NCBI RefSeq assembly: GCF_050947335.1
Contig: NC_134995.1
Span: forward strand, 7,354,501 to 7,418,500
Origin: Megachile rotundata
Lineage: Eukaryota > Arthropoda > Insecta > Hymenoptera > Megachilidae
Reading direction: 5' to 3'
DNA: 64,000 bases
Of this stretch, positions 1 through 10,800 are shown piece after piece. A program made the translations under genes and the position numbers. Numbering within the stretch: position 1 is the stretch's first letter; the number at the start of each line of letters is the position of its first letter. Below the pieces are notes generated by a model. That model searched no databases. It was not told the DNA's origin and worked only from the letters and a program-made list of their open reading frames with translations.

Positions 1-1830
1 TAAAATTTTGTTTGATAAATTTCAATGTCTGTCATAACTGTACTTGAATTATAAGATGTCAATTGTTTTTGACTAATTTTATTTAGCAATTTTATGTCTT
101 GAGATTGACTGATTATATCAAGAATGTTATACAATTATTCTCAGTTACATTTCCAGTTATTTTCTTTATGTTACTTGAGTTACCTCAAAAATGAAGTTGC
201 ATATAAAAATTGTATTTCTAGCTATTTTCTTCATGTTACTTGAGTTACCTCAAAAATGAAGTTGCATATAAAAATTGTATTTCTAGCTATTTTCTTCATG
301 TTACTTGAGTTACCTCAAAAATGAAGTTGCATATAAAAATTGTATTTCCAGCTATTTTCTTCATGTTACTTGAATTACCTCAAAAATGAAGTTGCATATA
401 AAAATTGTATTTGTTATTTTTCAAAAAGAATGCACACCTATACGATCGGAAACACCCTGTTATTTACATAATACTTTTGACAAACTACTAGACGAATAAT
501 TTTTAGGGGACAATAAAGGTAAAGTTGAAGAATTGAAAATAAGTTAGACGCGAGAATAATCAAGATATTCTGCTGACTGACACGATTCCTGCCGTTCCTC
601 TTAGCGACAGCAATAAATAAAAACGAGAAAAATTGTTAGTTAGTGTGAACGTGGCTGTGGTGTGAACCAGGATAAAAGAGAGCATCGAAAATTTGAAATA
701 TGGCTGCAGTTCGAAGTTTGATTATTGATTTTATCATTATTCGTGCGAGTGAAGTTGCGCGCTCGCGGGCATTGATGGGCAGACAATTTGTCCATTTGAG
801 AATTTGGAAATCTGGCAGCTCTTTGTTTTAATGATAAATTACTCTATTGTCTATAATATTATTGATGTATTATCATCTTTTAAATTATAAATTATTTCGC
901 AGTCGCATTTAGACTTTAGAATTTGATCACATTTTTAATCCTGTCTTTAGGATTTTTATTTTCTTGTATTATCAAGTTTCTGAATGTACAAATTGTAATA
1001 TTATTTATTTTACAAATCTGCAAGCATTTTTTAATTTTTATATAATTTCTGAGTCTCCAGATTTTCAAGCTGTACAACTTCTGAATTCCCACTTTCCAAA
1101 TTACAAAATTTACCCAATTTTTCACTATTCTTAAATTCCAGACTATTCGAATTTCTAAATTAAAGCCTTTAAAAATTTACAATTTCTTAAATCTTCCTCC
1201 ACTTCTAAATACGTAAAGTTATTTCTATATAGATTTCCAACTCAGAATGTTCATTTCAAACTTCATAATTGTTTAATTCTGCCAGCTACCACTCTCCCAA
1301 ATTAACCAGTTAACTATGTATACACGTCAATCCTAAACTTTACTTCGGTACCATTAAGGTTAATTCTTAATGTATTTATTTCCGTGCGGTTAACGTTAAT
1401 TTTTAATTTTTGATCGGGTAAAAGCGCAATCTTTTCTCGTTTTGCTTCACTCAAAATTTATAATAGAATCCTATATTTGTCACTCAATTTTAATTATGTA
1501 TAAGATTATCAGAAATTCCACAGTTGACTGGTTAAAACGTTCTAAAAGAGTCCTTTCTTTCTCCTTCAAAGAGCAGCTGTGACCTGGGCTCTCGTTCTGC
1601 CCATCACTGTATCAAACCAGTCCGACTAAGAAAAAGAAAATCCCAAAACAATACTTTAGTTTTACTAAGTACAAGTCTCAGAAAAGGTGGTCAAATTAAA
1701 AGAGACCCAGAGTAATATTTGTATCTCAGCCAACATTTCATGTTTCGGATTTCCTTTTTCTTACTTCGGGAGCTACTATAAAATAACGATAATATCCGAA
1801 GTACAGAATAGTTCACAGTTTCACACCCAG
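1..1830 (+). other. mub: mub intron, part upstream of the KH3 exon
   Basis: Noncoding AT-rich sequence ending in a pyrimidine-containing tract and CACCCAG acceptor at 1830. KH1 and KH2 of the protein are not present, so they must lie before the window. It contains a 65-bp tandem repeat (153-411) and, at about 900-1320, a short block of phased AAATTT-type tracts that moves from G-containing to C-containing on the + strand. I see no convincing exon here. The frame open from 1687 into the KH exon is only intron read-through, because its first 48 codons do not resemble a KH protein. Confidence 0.7.
153..411. repeat. 65-bp tandem repeat, about four copies
   Basis: The string TACCTCAAAAATGAAGTTGC recurs at 181, 246, 311 and 376, exactly 65 bp apart, with few substitutions between copies. 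The low divergence suggests a recent local expansion inside the mub intron. Confidence 0.95.
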
Positions 1831-2126
1831 AAAATTTGCTCCCTAGCCCTGGCAGCCCTGGCTGGTAGCCAGCTCCGCACTAGCAACACAAACAGGCAGC
1901 AACCAGCGGCGAACAATCAGACACACGAGATGACAGTGCCAAACGAGCTGATCGGTTGTATCATCGGTAAAGGTGGTACCAAGATCGCGGAGATTCGTCA
2001 GATCTCCGGGGCCATGATCCGGATCAGTAATTGCGAAGAGAGGGAGGGTGGAGCCACGGATCGTACGATCACCATAACCGGAAATCCGGACGCTGTGGCA
2101 CTAGCACAGTATCTCATCAGCATGAG
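1831..2126 (+). CDS. mub: mub / poly(rC)-binding protein, KH3 exon
   Basis: This exon encodes the third KH domain of a PCBP-family RNA-binding protein (mushroom-body expressed in flies). The reading begins KICSLALAALAGSQ, then a Q/N-rich linker, then a KH domain containing IGCIIGKGGTKIAEIRQISG (GXXG loop GKGG) and the tail TITGNPDAVALAQYLISM. KH domains of this family bind C-rich single-stranded RNA and act in mRNA stability, translation and splicing. The exon starts in phase 0 after CACCCAG and ends in phase 2 (ATG AG) before GTGAGT. The phase-2 end fits both downstream terminal exons, at 9076 and at 22834. The 5' part of the gene is outside the window. Family assignment is secure; the gene name follows insect orthology. 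Confidence 0.93.
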
Positions 2127-2214
2127 GTGAGTACCACGGGTCCCAGAGCGTGTTTCGCTCTTCGGTTAAACCCGTCGTCGATGGACCGACGTGTCCACGC
2201 CCAAGACCTCGAGG

Positions 2215-2242
2215 AACGTTGGACCCGAACCGGTCCAACGTT
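2215..2242. other. perfect 11-bp stem-loop near the KH3 donor
   Basis: AACGTTGGACC (2215-2225) pairs without mismatch with GGTCCAACGTT (2232-2242) around a 6-nt loop. It begins 89 nt into the intron after the KH3 exon. A structure this close to a donor feeding two alternative last exons could influence splice choice (inference). Confidence 0.6.
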
Positions 2243-5103
2243 GCCTCCGTTGCTCTGGTTTGATTTTGAGAAATAGAGTTTCTTTTGTTCTTCTATTCCC
2301 CCGACGGTACACATCGAACTCGTCCCGGCTACGTTTTTGCGACAGATCGCGACACATCACCAGCACCCCCTTTCTTGGTTTCTTTCTTTCTTTCTCTGGC
2401 GATTCTAGCCAGCTGAACCGACTCGACGGCTGTGTATGTTGTAGACATCTATACGTTTATAATGATATATTATATATATATATACCCTTTGCCCGACCCA
2501 CCTGACAGAGAGCCCCCGGATCGATTCGCCTGTTTTGTGTTATATACTCATTCCTCCCACAATTGACCTTTCTTAGCCTCGGTGTTTCGAAGGTGATCAG
2601 TGAGAGACTTTGGGGAATTGTCATCGCGACAACGTGTTTCCCATCATGTTTGTTATCTCGTTACTCTGTTGGCTCTGACGACGCGCTGGATCTCATTGGT
2701 AGACACGGTTTTTGGTTCTCGCGAGCATGGAAAGACTTAACGCTGTCCCAGCGCGTCGACGAGGGCAAAGGTATCACGATTATGGAGATGGCGGTACAGT
2801 ATTAGTTGACTTGCAAACACGCGCAAGGCTGCTGTAACGCCATCTCGGTTTCTGTTAGCGAAACAGGTGAGATATATCGTAGTCGTAAGGTTCACATGGC
2901 CAGTGAAGACGTCGCAGCGACGACGAACCAGGGATCAACGTCTACGGAGTCGCCGGAAGACACGTCTTCGTCATACCACGACGGAAGAGGATCTTAATCC
3001 TTTGTTTCCAGGTCCTGCTTTCCAGGTCCAGTACCCTGAGTATCCTGCAGAACACATCTCTCCGCTCAACATCTGTTTTCCCCCACTTGTCGCTGGCTGT
3101 CCTTTCAAGCAAACAATCACCGACAGAAAACGACACGTAGTCGAACGATTCTCCAGCAATTGTCGCTCCGTTGATTTACTGATTTTATCCTGAAGAGATC
3201 CCCGCAACAACAAATGCAAGCAACTATCAAGCATCACTACTGTTCCTTCCACACCGGGTTATTCGGTTCTCGATGCTCCAGAGTTTTTATTTTTTTGGCG
3301 ACGCTTTTGGCGAAGGCTATTTACATATTTCTAAACTTTCGGAAGTTATTCGATTTTTGGGGGAAAAATGGTGATGTAGGATGTTAGGGTATTTAATTAA
3401 GGGGTAGGGAATTAAGTAGTTAATTTTAAGCTACTTGTAGTTCCTGTTAAGGAAATATGGGGAAAGGAATATGTGTTTGGAAGAAATAATTGGATTTTGA
3501 GATTTTTAATTTTCAGATGTTCAGTTGCCTTCAGATTTCCTTTTCAAATTAGGTCTGCAATCTTCAATTTCCACATTTGTAAGTTTCCGAGTTTCTAAAT
3601 TATTGATCTCCCAAATATAATTTCCAAATTTCTTAAATTCTTAAATTTAGAAATTTGTTTAAAATTTGAAAGCCCACAATTTCAACTTTTTAAATTCTCA
3701 TGTTAAAGTTGTAACATAGCTCCTTAATATTATCACAAATTTATAGATCTTTGCATCGCCATTTTCCTTACGACAACGCCCGCCATTTTGTACGCGCAAG
3801 CGCTCTTACATACGTGTAATTTAATTCCTCTTTCTGTTTTGTCTGGGTATATTTTAAATGTCAAATGACTGTTCAGAAAAGTAGAGAAACGTCATATTTT
3901 AATAAAAATAACTTTGCTCTAAATTAAAATTCTTAATACTCCAGTTTTGTGGTCACCGTAATTTGAACTAGAATTTTGTTTTCATAGATACTAGCAAATT
4001 TTACAGACTTCATCTTGAATGTTTAAATGTAAAAATGTAATTAATGAAAACGGTATTTGCATTCGCCAAATGCGTAAAGCCTTTTATATTTTAATTTGTA
4101 CATTTCCTCGCTATTGATCATTATTTGAACGTGTTCGAGCAGTGACTATCCACGGATGCAGATCTGTTCCCTACGTGCTATGAGACTAATACCTCTTCTC
4201 CGATAATGGCGACACTCTTTGAATGGCTGAAACGGTACTAACGTAGTCGTTGACGAGATTCGAGACGATCGAACGCGTCCGATAGCGCATTTTACCGGAA
4301 CCCTCTTTTTTTTTTGAATAAGCAACCCGTGAAAAAGAAAAAGAACCCAACCTCTAGCCCACGAATTAGCACGACCACCAGAGTATCCAGTACTTTTTAG
4401 CCGAAGAAAACCTTCTCTCACGCTCTGTTTCCACCCACCACGTTATAAATTCTAATCCATATTATATTTTATTCCAGATTGTCACTCATATATACTGCAT
4501 TGTTTGAATAGCGACCGAATGTACATATGTTCATCATCTCCCACCGATATATTTACCTGACTCACCACTTGGTCGCCATGATTATTACGTGTCGTGTTAT
4601 CCCAGCACTCCCGCGGGCCAAGATTCGCGCTCTGCCCGGCAATTTCTCCGCCCCTGGTTGGCCGAGTGATGTACGGGGCCAATTATCGACCTGATTCCTC
4701 TATGCACCCGCGGATCCGCGATTTGCCAAATCAGCAGCCGACATGCCGTGTCTGCCACGTGTGCGCACCCATTTGGCAGAGCGCAAATCCTGCGCCCTCC
4801 GCGTTTCACACTTTGATTTCCGCTTTTCAGTGACTCGCAGAGCCATGCTACGTTCCATCCTGGGTTATCATACTTTAGCCAAAGTATCTGTGATACGATA
4901 CGCCTCTTCTCGAGATCTCTGTTTGGTTCTTTTTTTATTTTTCTTTTACGGACTCCTGCCACCTCCTGTCGTGCAACGGATTATGGCTCTGCTGCCGCCA
5001 TCGAAATGGCCATCGGCTACCTCGTTCGCCTTTCGTTTCATTTCGCGAGGTGGATGGCCATTTCGTGGCTCGTGACATTTCGATCCTTGCAGCGCGTCCT
5101 CCG

Positions 5104-5143
5104 CGTCGGGACGCGATTTATAGGTTTAAGTCGCGTCCCGACG
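5104..5143. other. GC-rich perfect 13-bp stem-loop in mub intron
   Basis: CGTCGGGACGCGA (5104-5116) is the exact reverse complement of TCGCGTCCCGACG (5131-5143), with a 14-nt AT-rich loop. It lies at the end of the GC-rich part of the intron. No known RNA family is recognised. Confidence 0.65.
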
Positions 5144-6807
5144 ATGCGCACACACTTCTCATCCCCACATGAACCACGTAGCCGGTGTACGTGAGAGAAT
5201 CACGCTCCATAGAACACACCTGTGGCATAACTCTGTGAAGCCTGTTTTTTGAAAACCACGCTCAATTTCTTTCTTTATTGTCCAACATCACACTTACGCT
5301 ACGGTCTGTGTCTCTGTCGTTTTTTAATCGATAACTATTCTTCTAGGCATTCATTTGTCATCGTTTCGTTTTTTCTCTCGCTTGCTTGGGGTGGTTGGTC
5401 GATCTTGACTTATGGCTATTTTGGATATCTGTGGACACTCGTCTCTGAGAATTGGTTGTGGAAATTTTATTGGATTTACAAAAATATAATTTATTTTTAT
5501 TCTTATAACTTGTTTAAATTTTTTATTATCTGGTAATATTTCTTGAGATTAGAAAATAATATATATTGTTAAATATATGTGTTTTAATACCTGACACAAT
5601 AATTTTTCTTTGGTTGTATTTATTTATTTTATTTTTTTCTGAAAAATATTATTGTAATATTTTATAAATTATAATGTGTTACAAATACAGTAATATATTC
5701 AAATAATATCTATTATATTTCATATACACTTATCAATCCTTTAATTGATATATTAAATCATATTACATAAATTTTTCTTTAAATTCTAATTTTGCTTCCC
5801 TTCAGGTTACATTATTTTTCAACTTGTATTTTCACCAATAAAATATTTTTATAAATGCAATAAAATTGACAAATTTAACCAAAATAATTTACAATAATTT
5901 TTGCATCTGAAATAACCATAGTTTTTAGATTCGATCGAGCTATCTCAAGCAAGAAGAGAAACAGAAATTATTAATTTTGATCACGTTCCCTGCCATATTA
6001 TCTTCCAGTACCACTTTCAGATCATGTGTACCGAAAACGATACACGTTGTAGAGTTTCATAAATATTCATTTATTGTGATATAAAAGCTGTGTTATTGAC
6101 GTAAATATTGAAATTATGAAAGGCAAACAATATGTTTATTTCACGTTGAAAATCGTACGTGAATAACAGAAAAGTTTATAATACCAGAGAACAGAGCGAA
6201 TGTATAAAAAAGGGTGGGGGACTATTGACAAATAGTTGATATTCATTTTATGAATTGTTTCGGTTTTATGATTAAATAGGTTTGATTGAGTTATTCTTTA
6301 TTTATTATTAAATTTGTTAAAATAATAAATAGAATATTTTAACGATCTGATAAAATACAGTTACTTTTTATTTTGTTGTTCAAATAAATCGTTATCGGTA
6401 CATGACTTAAAAATTAATAGTATTTCATAGGACGTAAGAGTGTAGAGCTGTTTTATTATACGTTTGGTAAGAATATCACTTGGTTTAAAAATATTCATGG
6501 CAGGGAATGTAATCTTCATTCATTCGATACCGGGTCACTTTTGAAATATCTTAAATTTAAGGAATGTCTCTGTTTATTAAATTAGAGAGACAGATAAAAT
6601 TGCAACTAATCAGATTAATTAGTTATTAAGAGTAGCTCAGAATATTCAAAACAGTATTGTAGATAGCTCTGAATATTACTAATAATATCTAAATTTGGGT
6701 ATTCGATTATCACCAAACTCACTAGGGATACTACTATGCTAAACTCTCGATATTTTCCTGCGTCAGGGGCTCAAGGGTGGGACTAGTCGCTACGCACCAG
6801 TTCCACA

Positions 6808-6975
6808 CATTCACACTTATGACACTAATTCACCATTCACCATATCACACACTTATGACACTAATTCACCATTCACCGTATCACACACTTATGACACTAA
6901 TTCACCATTCACCATATCACACACTAATCCACCATTCAACATTCACCATATCACATTTATGACACTAATTCAAAC
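6808..6975. repeat. 36-bp tandem repeat
   Basis: The unit CACTTATGACACTAATTCAC plus CATTCACCATATCACA recurs at 6814, 6850 and 6886 with a degraded fourth copy. Because 36 is divisible by three, it yields an open frame with a 12-residue repeat, which I do not consider a gene. Confidence 0.92.
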
Positions 6976-7615
6976 TCATAATGTAACGAAAACTACACTT
7001 AAAAATAAAACTTACATTAAATAACGAAAATTACTTCAAAAGAAATCACCACACATGAGAAATAAATTTATAAGTGCTTCAAATAAAAAAAATACAATGG
7101 ACACTAAATCCTTAAGGCGTTTTTTAAAGGAAATTTTAAATCTCATCCCTCATCCTTCTCGGCGCTAAAAAGATTCTCCAGTATATAAATATCAAGTACA
7201 TTATCTAACAGGGAAATATCGACGGTGTAGTAGCATTAATATTACGCTCAGCCTGTGCAATTTTTAATACATCAAAGATGAAAATGAAGATATAAAACTC
7301 CTTTAGTCACAGATATAAAGCCCCTTTAGTATCACCCTATCTATTTTCACATCTTTAGCATAATACAGAAAAGTGACCCAGTATCATTCACCACCCTGAA
7401 GGGTTAACACATTCACTTTCTTCTGTTCATTTATCAAAGCACTCTAACACACGATCGTATGCACAGATCTAGAAACCCTCGCAATGGAGATACTCCTCTT
7501 ATTATATCACAGAAGTTTTTGTATTTAACTATTGCGATGACACGACTGTATAAAAGTCACATTTCAATTTTTTGTGGTACTCAAGTTTTATTAGTAAATT
7601 GAAAAATATCACGCG

Positions 7616-7687
7616 TTAACCCTTTGCGCCTGACATCTTTTAATGTTAAAAAATATGTCAGAGGGACAATCGAGTGCAACGGGTTAA
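7616..7687. mobile_element. 72-bp TTAA-bounded palindromic mini-element (piggyBac-like MITE)
   Basis: Starts TTAACCCTTTGCGCCTGACA and ends with TGCAACGGGTTAA, so TTAACCC termini face each other, with internal TGACAT/ATGTCA. TTAA boundaries with CCCT-type termini are the hallmark of piggyBac-family elements. This copy is far too small to encode anything. Confidence 0.55.
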
Positions 7688-9075
7688 ATATTAAAATTAT
7701 TATAATACTAAAAAATATTAGCTCTTCAAGAAGACTACAAACAATGACATTACATTACTTCACAATTATTTTACCAAACATCTCATTTCAATAAGAGGAC
7801 TATCCCTGCACCAGGGCCGGACTTAGACTTTGCGGGGCCCGGGACTACAAATAATCACCTAAAATAGAACGTTTTCAATTAACTGCGCCCAGGGTAAAAA
7901 TATAGATATTAATCAGAAGTAGATTATAATTGCACATACAGAGGAAGATCTCAAAAAGGTCTCCTGAACCAGTTGATTGAAATTTAATGAAATTGACTTA
8001 CTAGTATAAAATTATGAAATCAAAGCTTCCGTAAATAATAGGATTCAACAGATAGAATTTGTTCCAAAATTAAATGAGTTTCGTAAAGGGTTGCATTAAT
8101 AAATGTGGGGTTGGGGTATTCCTAGGGAAAGGGCATTTTAAATAATTTGATGACAGAAATTTAAGTTTGAAATTATTCTCTTAAGCATTGAATTTGAGAC
8201 ATGGAAAAGGAATTATTGATTACGTTAACTCTTTGGCTGCATAAGACGTATATGTCCTCTAAATTATTCTTGTTATAAAACATTTTCTGTTCTTTACATA
8301 CGTTTCATGTGGACTGTCAACTGCAAGTAGCTGAATGAGTGTTTCAATATTTTACTGTAGAAAAAATTTTGGTATACATACTTTGGTTTTATGCAAGTAC
8401 GCCATAGTCAAAAGGTTAATGACTCTTAAGGGCTGAAAAGTATTTTTATTAAAAATTTGTTAAAATCTAGTTGAAACTCTTTTCAGTAGATTCATTGTAA
8501 ATACACAACTTTATAAAATTAACACTAAATCTACCAAAGTGACATTATTTTGTAAGTTTCTTATTTCACAATTTATTGTACAAAATTTGCGTTTTCTTGA
8601 AATCTGCATTAATTTCCATCCAGATACAGAAATAATGTGTATATGAATTTATAATTTAGTCTAGGTTTGTATTTACTGGTAGATTTAGTGTTGAAATTTA
8701 AAATTTTGTAAAATGAATCTCACGTATATAATATTTATATAGAAAAGTTAGGCTGGATGAAAATCTAGGAGTGTAGATCGAACAAGTAGTTTGATGACAA
8801 TTAAATCGTAGGATCCCTTAAAATTTGATGAAAACTAAATTGTAGTATCCCGTAATTCTAAACTTAAACTTGAGTTTAAGGTAATTGAGTTGTAAGCGTC
8901 CCGAGGTCCCAAAAATCCGGCGTTTCGCAGAGTTGTGCATACGGTGATAATAAAAACCCATAGCCCGTAGTCGCGCGCGCACGCACACAAATACATTACA
9001 ATCGTGTTAAACTGTTTTTTACTTGAGAAGAACGTTCCCACCCTCACCTTTTTACATTTTGTGTCTTTTCCCCAG

Positions 9076-9454
9076 TGTTGAACTGCAGAAAGCTAACCTA
9101 GAGGCCCAAAATACCCAAACTCCTGGCAGCGGTACCACTCCCGGGGCAACCGGGGCAAGTGCTTCTCCCTCCAACACCACAACCACTGCCTCTCCCTTGG
9201 CCAGCGCCATTCCCTTGGCTCAGCTACTAAGCAAGCCGGGCGCCCTGAACGCCCTATCTAGCCTCACCGCCCTTGGCGGACTCACGGAATTGCTAGGTGG
9301 TGCTGCTGGCGCGGCTGCATCCGCGCTTCCGGTCCAGACAACCGGCGTGCACCGTTCGCACAAGTTCACGCCGAGGCTTCGTAGCCCGGGCGCACCGGGA
9401 CCCACCGACAGCGGCAAATTCAAATCAGAACGCACCAAGTACAACCCGTACTGA
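9076..9454 (+). CDS. mub: mub, proximal terminal exon (isoform with long C-terminus)
   Basis: The exon opens with T, which completes the split AG|T codon, and reads SVELQKANLEAQNTQ, followed by a G/A/S/T-rich low-complexity region, then SALPVQTTGVHRSHKFTPR and the end SERTKYNPY with stop TGA at 9452-9454. The 125-residue tail has no catalytic or folded domain that I can see. It carries an alanine/glycine stretch and a basic Ser/Arg/Pro-rich end. The acceptor is TTTTCCCCAG, and GC content is much higher than in the flanks, as expected for a coding exon. It is spliced from the KH3 exon at 2126. From memory the sequence matches the C-terminus of insect mub/PCBP proteins. Confidence 0.9.
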
Positions 9455-9791
9455 GCAAGTGGACAACGGACGGAGACACGCGACAGGGAGATCATTACAC
9501 GTACACGCATTACTCATCCTCACTACCACCACCATCACTCAGACCATAAGTACACGAAACACAAGATCTACATCGGAGATGAATGCGTACGGACGCCAGG
9601 GTAGCGCGAGTCCGCTTCAAGACTTGGCTAAGGATCGGACCAATATTCGTATATATTCTATATCTCTACTACACGTTTAACCCTTTCGCTACTATACTAA
9701 GAGTTATGGACGACCATGGTACGGGACGTTCATGCTTTTCACGGTTTTTCAAGACAACAGTGGATAAATGTGTCTTCCGAAAGAGAAGGAT

Positions 9792-9850
9792 TTAACCCTT
9801 TGCACCTGCTGAGAGTTGCAATTCAATATTTCTCAGGTGCAGAGGGTTAA
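9792..9850. mobile_element. 59-bp TTAA-bounded hairpin element
   Basis: Begins TTAACCCTTTGCACCTGCTG and ends CTCAGGTGCAGAGGGTTAA. The ends form a long stem with a short AT-rich loop, flanked by TTAA on both sides. Same terminal type as the 7616-7687 element. Its position about 340 bp after the mub stop means it may be transcribed in the 3' UTR as a hairpin. Confidence 0.6.
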
Positions 9851-9917
9851 TTTTGATGTAGAATATATCTTCTTTTGTTTTAATATTAAATCTACTTTCA
9901 TTCTGTTTTTATCTGAT

Positions 9918-10096
9918 TGTAATAGCTTCATCTGTTTATACTGTACTATTAGTTTCATCTGATTATATTGTACTACTAGTTTCATCTGATTATATTGTAC
10001 TACTAGTTTCATCTGATTATACTGTACTACTAGTTTCATCTGATTATATTGTACTACTAGTTTCATCTGATTATATTGTACTAGTAGTGTCATCTA
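9918..10096. repeat. 27-bp tandem repeat
   Basis: TAGTTTCATCTGATTATATT plus GTACTAC is repeated about six times with single-base changes. It is followed by a looser CTTCACTAGCTTGTGTTG-type repeat to about 10480. On the opposite strand it reads as a nine-residue peptide repeat, a by-product of the period. Confidence 0.92.
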
Positions 10097-10136
10097 TACA
10101 TCTTGTATAGATGATCCTGCTATCAGATTATTCTCC

Positions 10137-10800
10137 TTATATTCTGCTATCTTTGTATTTGTAATAGCTTCATTTGTTTATATTATACTACTAGCTTCAC
10201 CTGATGTATTATCTTCAGCAGCTTGTGTTGCATTATCTTCACTAGATTGCATTATCTGTACTATCTTGTACAGTATTTTCAGTAGCTTATATCTTCACTA
10301 CCTTGTGTTGTAGTATCTTCACTATTTTGTGTTGTGCTATTTTCACTAGCTTGTGCTGCATTGTCTTCAGTAGCTTATATTGTATTACCTTTATTATCTT
10401 ATATTATATCTTCACTACTTCAGTTGTCTTATCACTTGTGTTATCTTCACTATCCAATATTGTATCTTCATCTACTTGAAATATTTCTTTTTATTGCAAT
10501 ATCTGCATTTTTCTTTATCACAACCTTCATCATTTTGTATCTGAATTGGTTAATTTATCTAGAGCATCTATCTAAATTTATCTCAATAATTGAACTAGTT
10601 AATTTATCTACATTTGCAAAGATTAACTAGAAAATTTTGAAATATTTGTCTGGAAAATCTATCTAAATTTATTTTAACAATTTTGCTAGTTAATTTATCT
10701 ATATTTGCAAAGATAGTTTACCTAGAAAATTTTGAAATATTTGTCTGGAAAATTTATCTAGATTTACTTAGATAATTCAACTAGTCCAAATTTATCTATA
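10137..10800. repeat. degenerate TATCTTCACTA / TTAATTTATCTA repeats
   Basis: First a 20-25 bp degenerate unit around TATCTTCACTAGCTTGTG (10137-10480), then about 100-bp repeats containing AACTAGTTAATTTATCTA and TTTGCAAAGAT (10530-10790). Nothing coding is recognised. Confidence 0.7.

Larger units (their letters stand above)
2127..9075 (+). other. mub: mub intron between KH3 exon and proximal terminal exon
   Basis: A 6.9-kb intron running from GTGAGT at 2127 to TTTTCCCCAG at 9075. The parts 2127-3250 and 4130-5250 are distinctly more GC-rich than the rest and contain perfect hairpins (2215-2242, 5104-5143) and two CGCCATTTT motifs (3757 and 3781). The remainder is AT-rich, with a 36-bp tandem repeat at 6808-6975 and a small TTAA-bounded element at 7616-7687. 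The open frames in the GC-rich parts show no recognisable domain. Confidence 0.75.

Noticed and set aside
1687..1830. N-terminal extension of the KH3 open frame
   Set aside because: No ATG, no KH-like residues, and a clear acceptor at 1830; it is intron read-through.
4597..4962. 121-codon - strand frame in the mub intron
   Set aside because: GC-rich noncoding patch with overlapping frames on the + strand; the peptide has no recognisable family.
9833..10093. Frame encoding MKLVVQYNQ repeats
   Set aside because: Product of the 27-bp tandem repeat with no other coding evidence.
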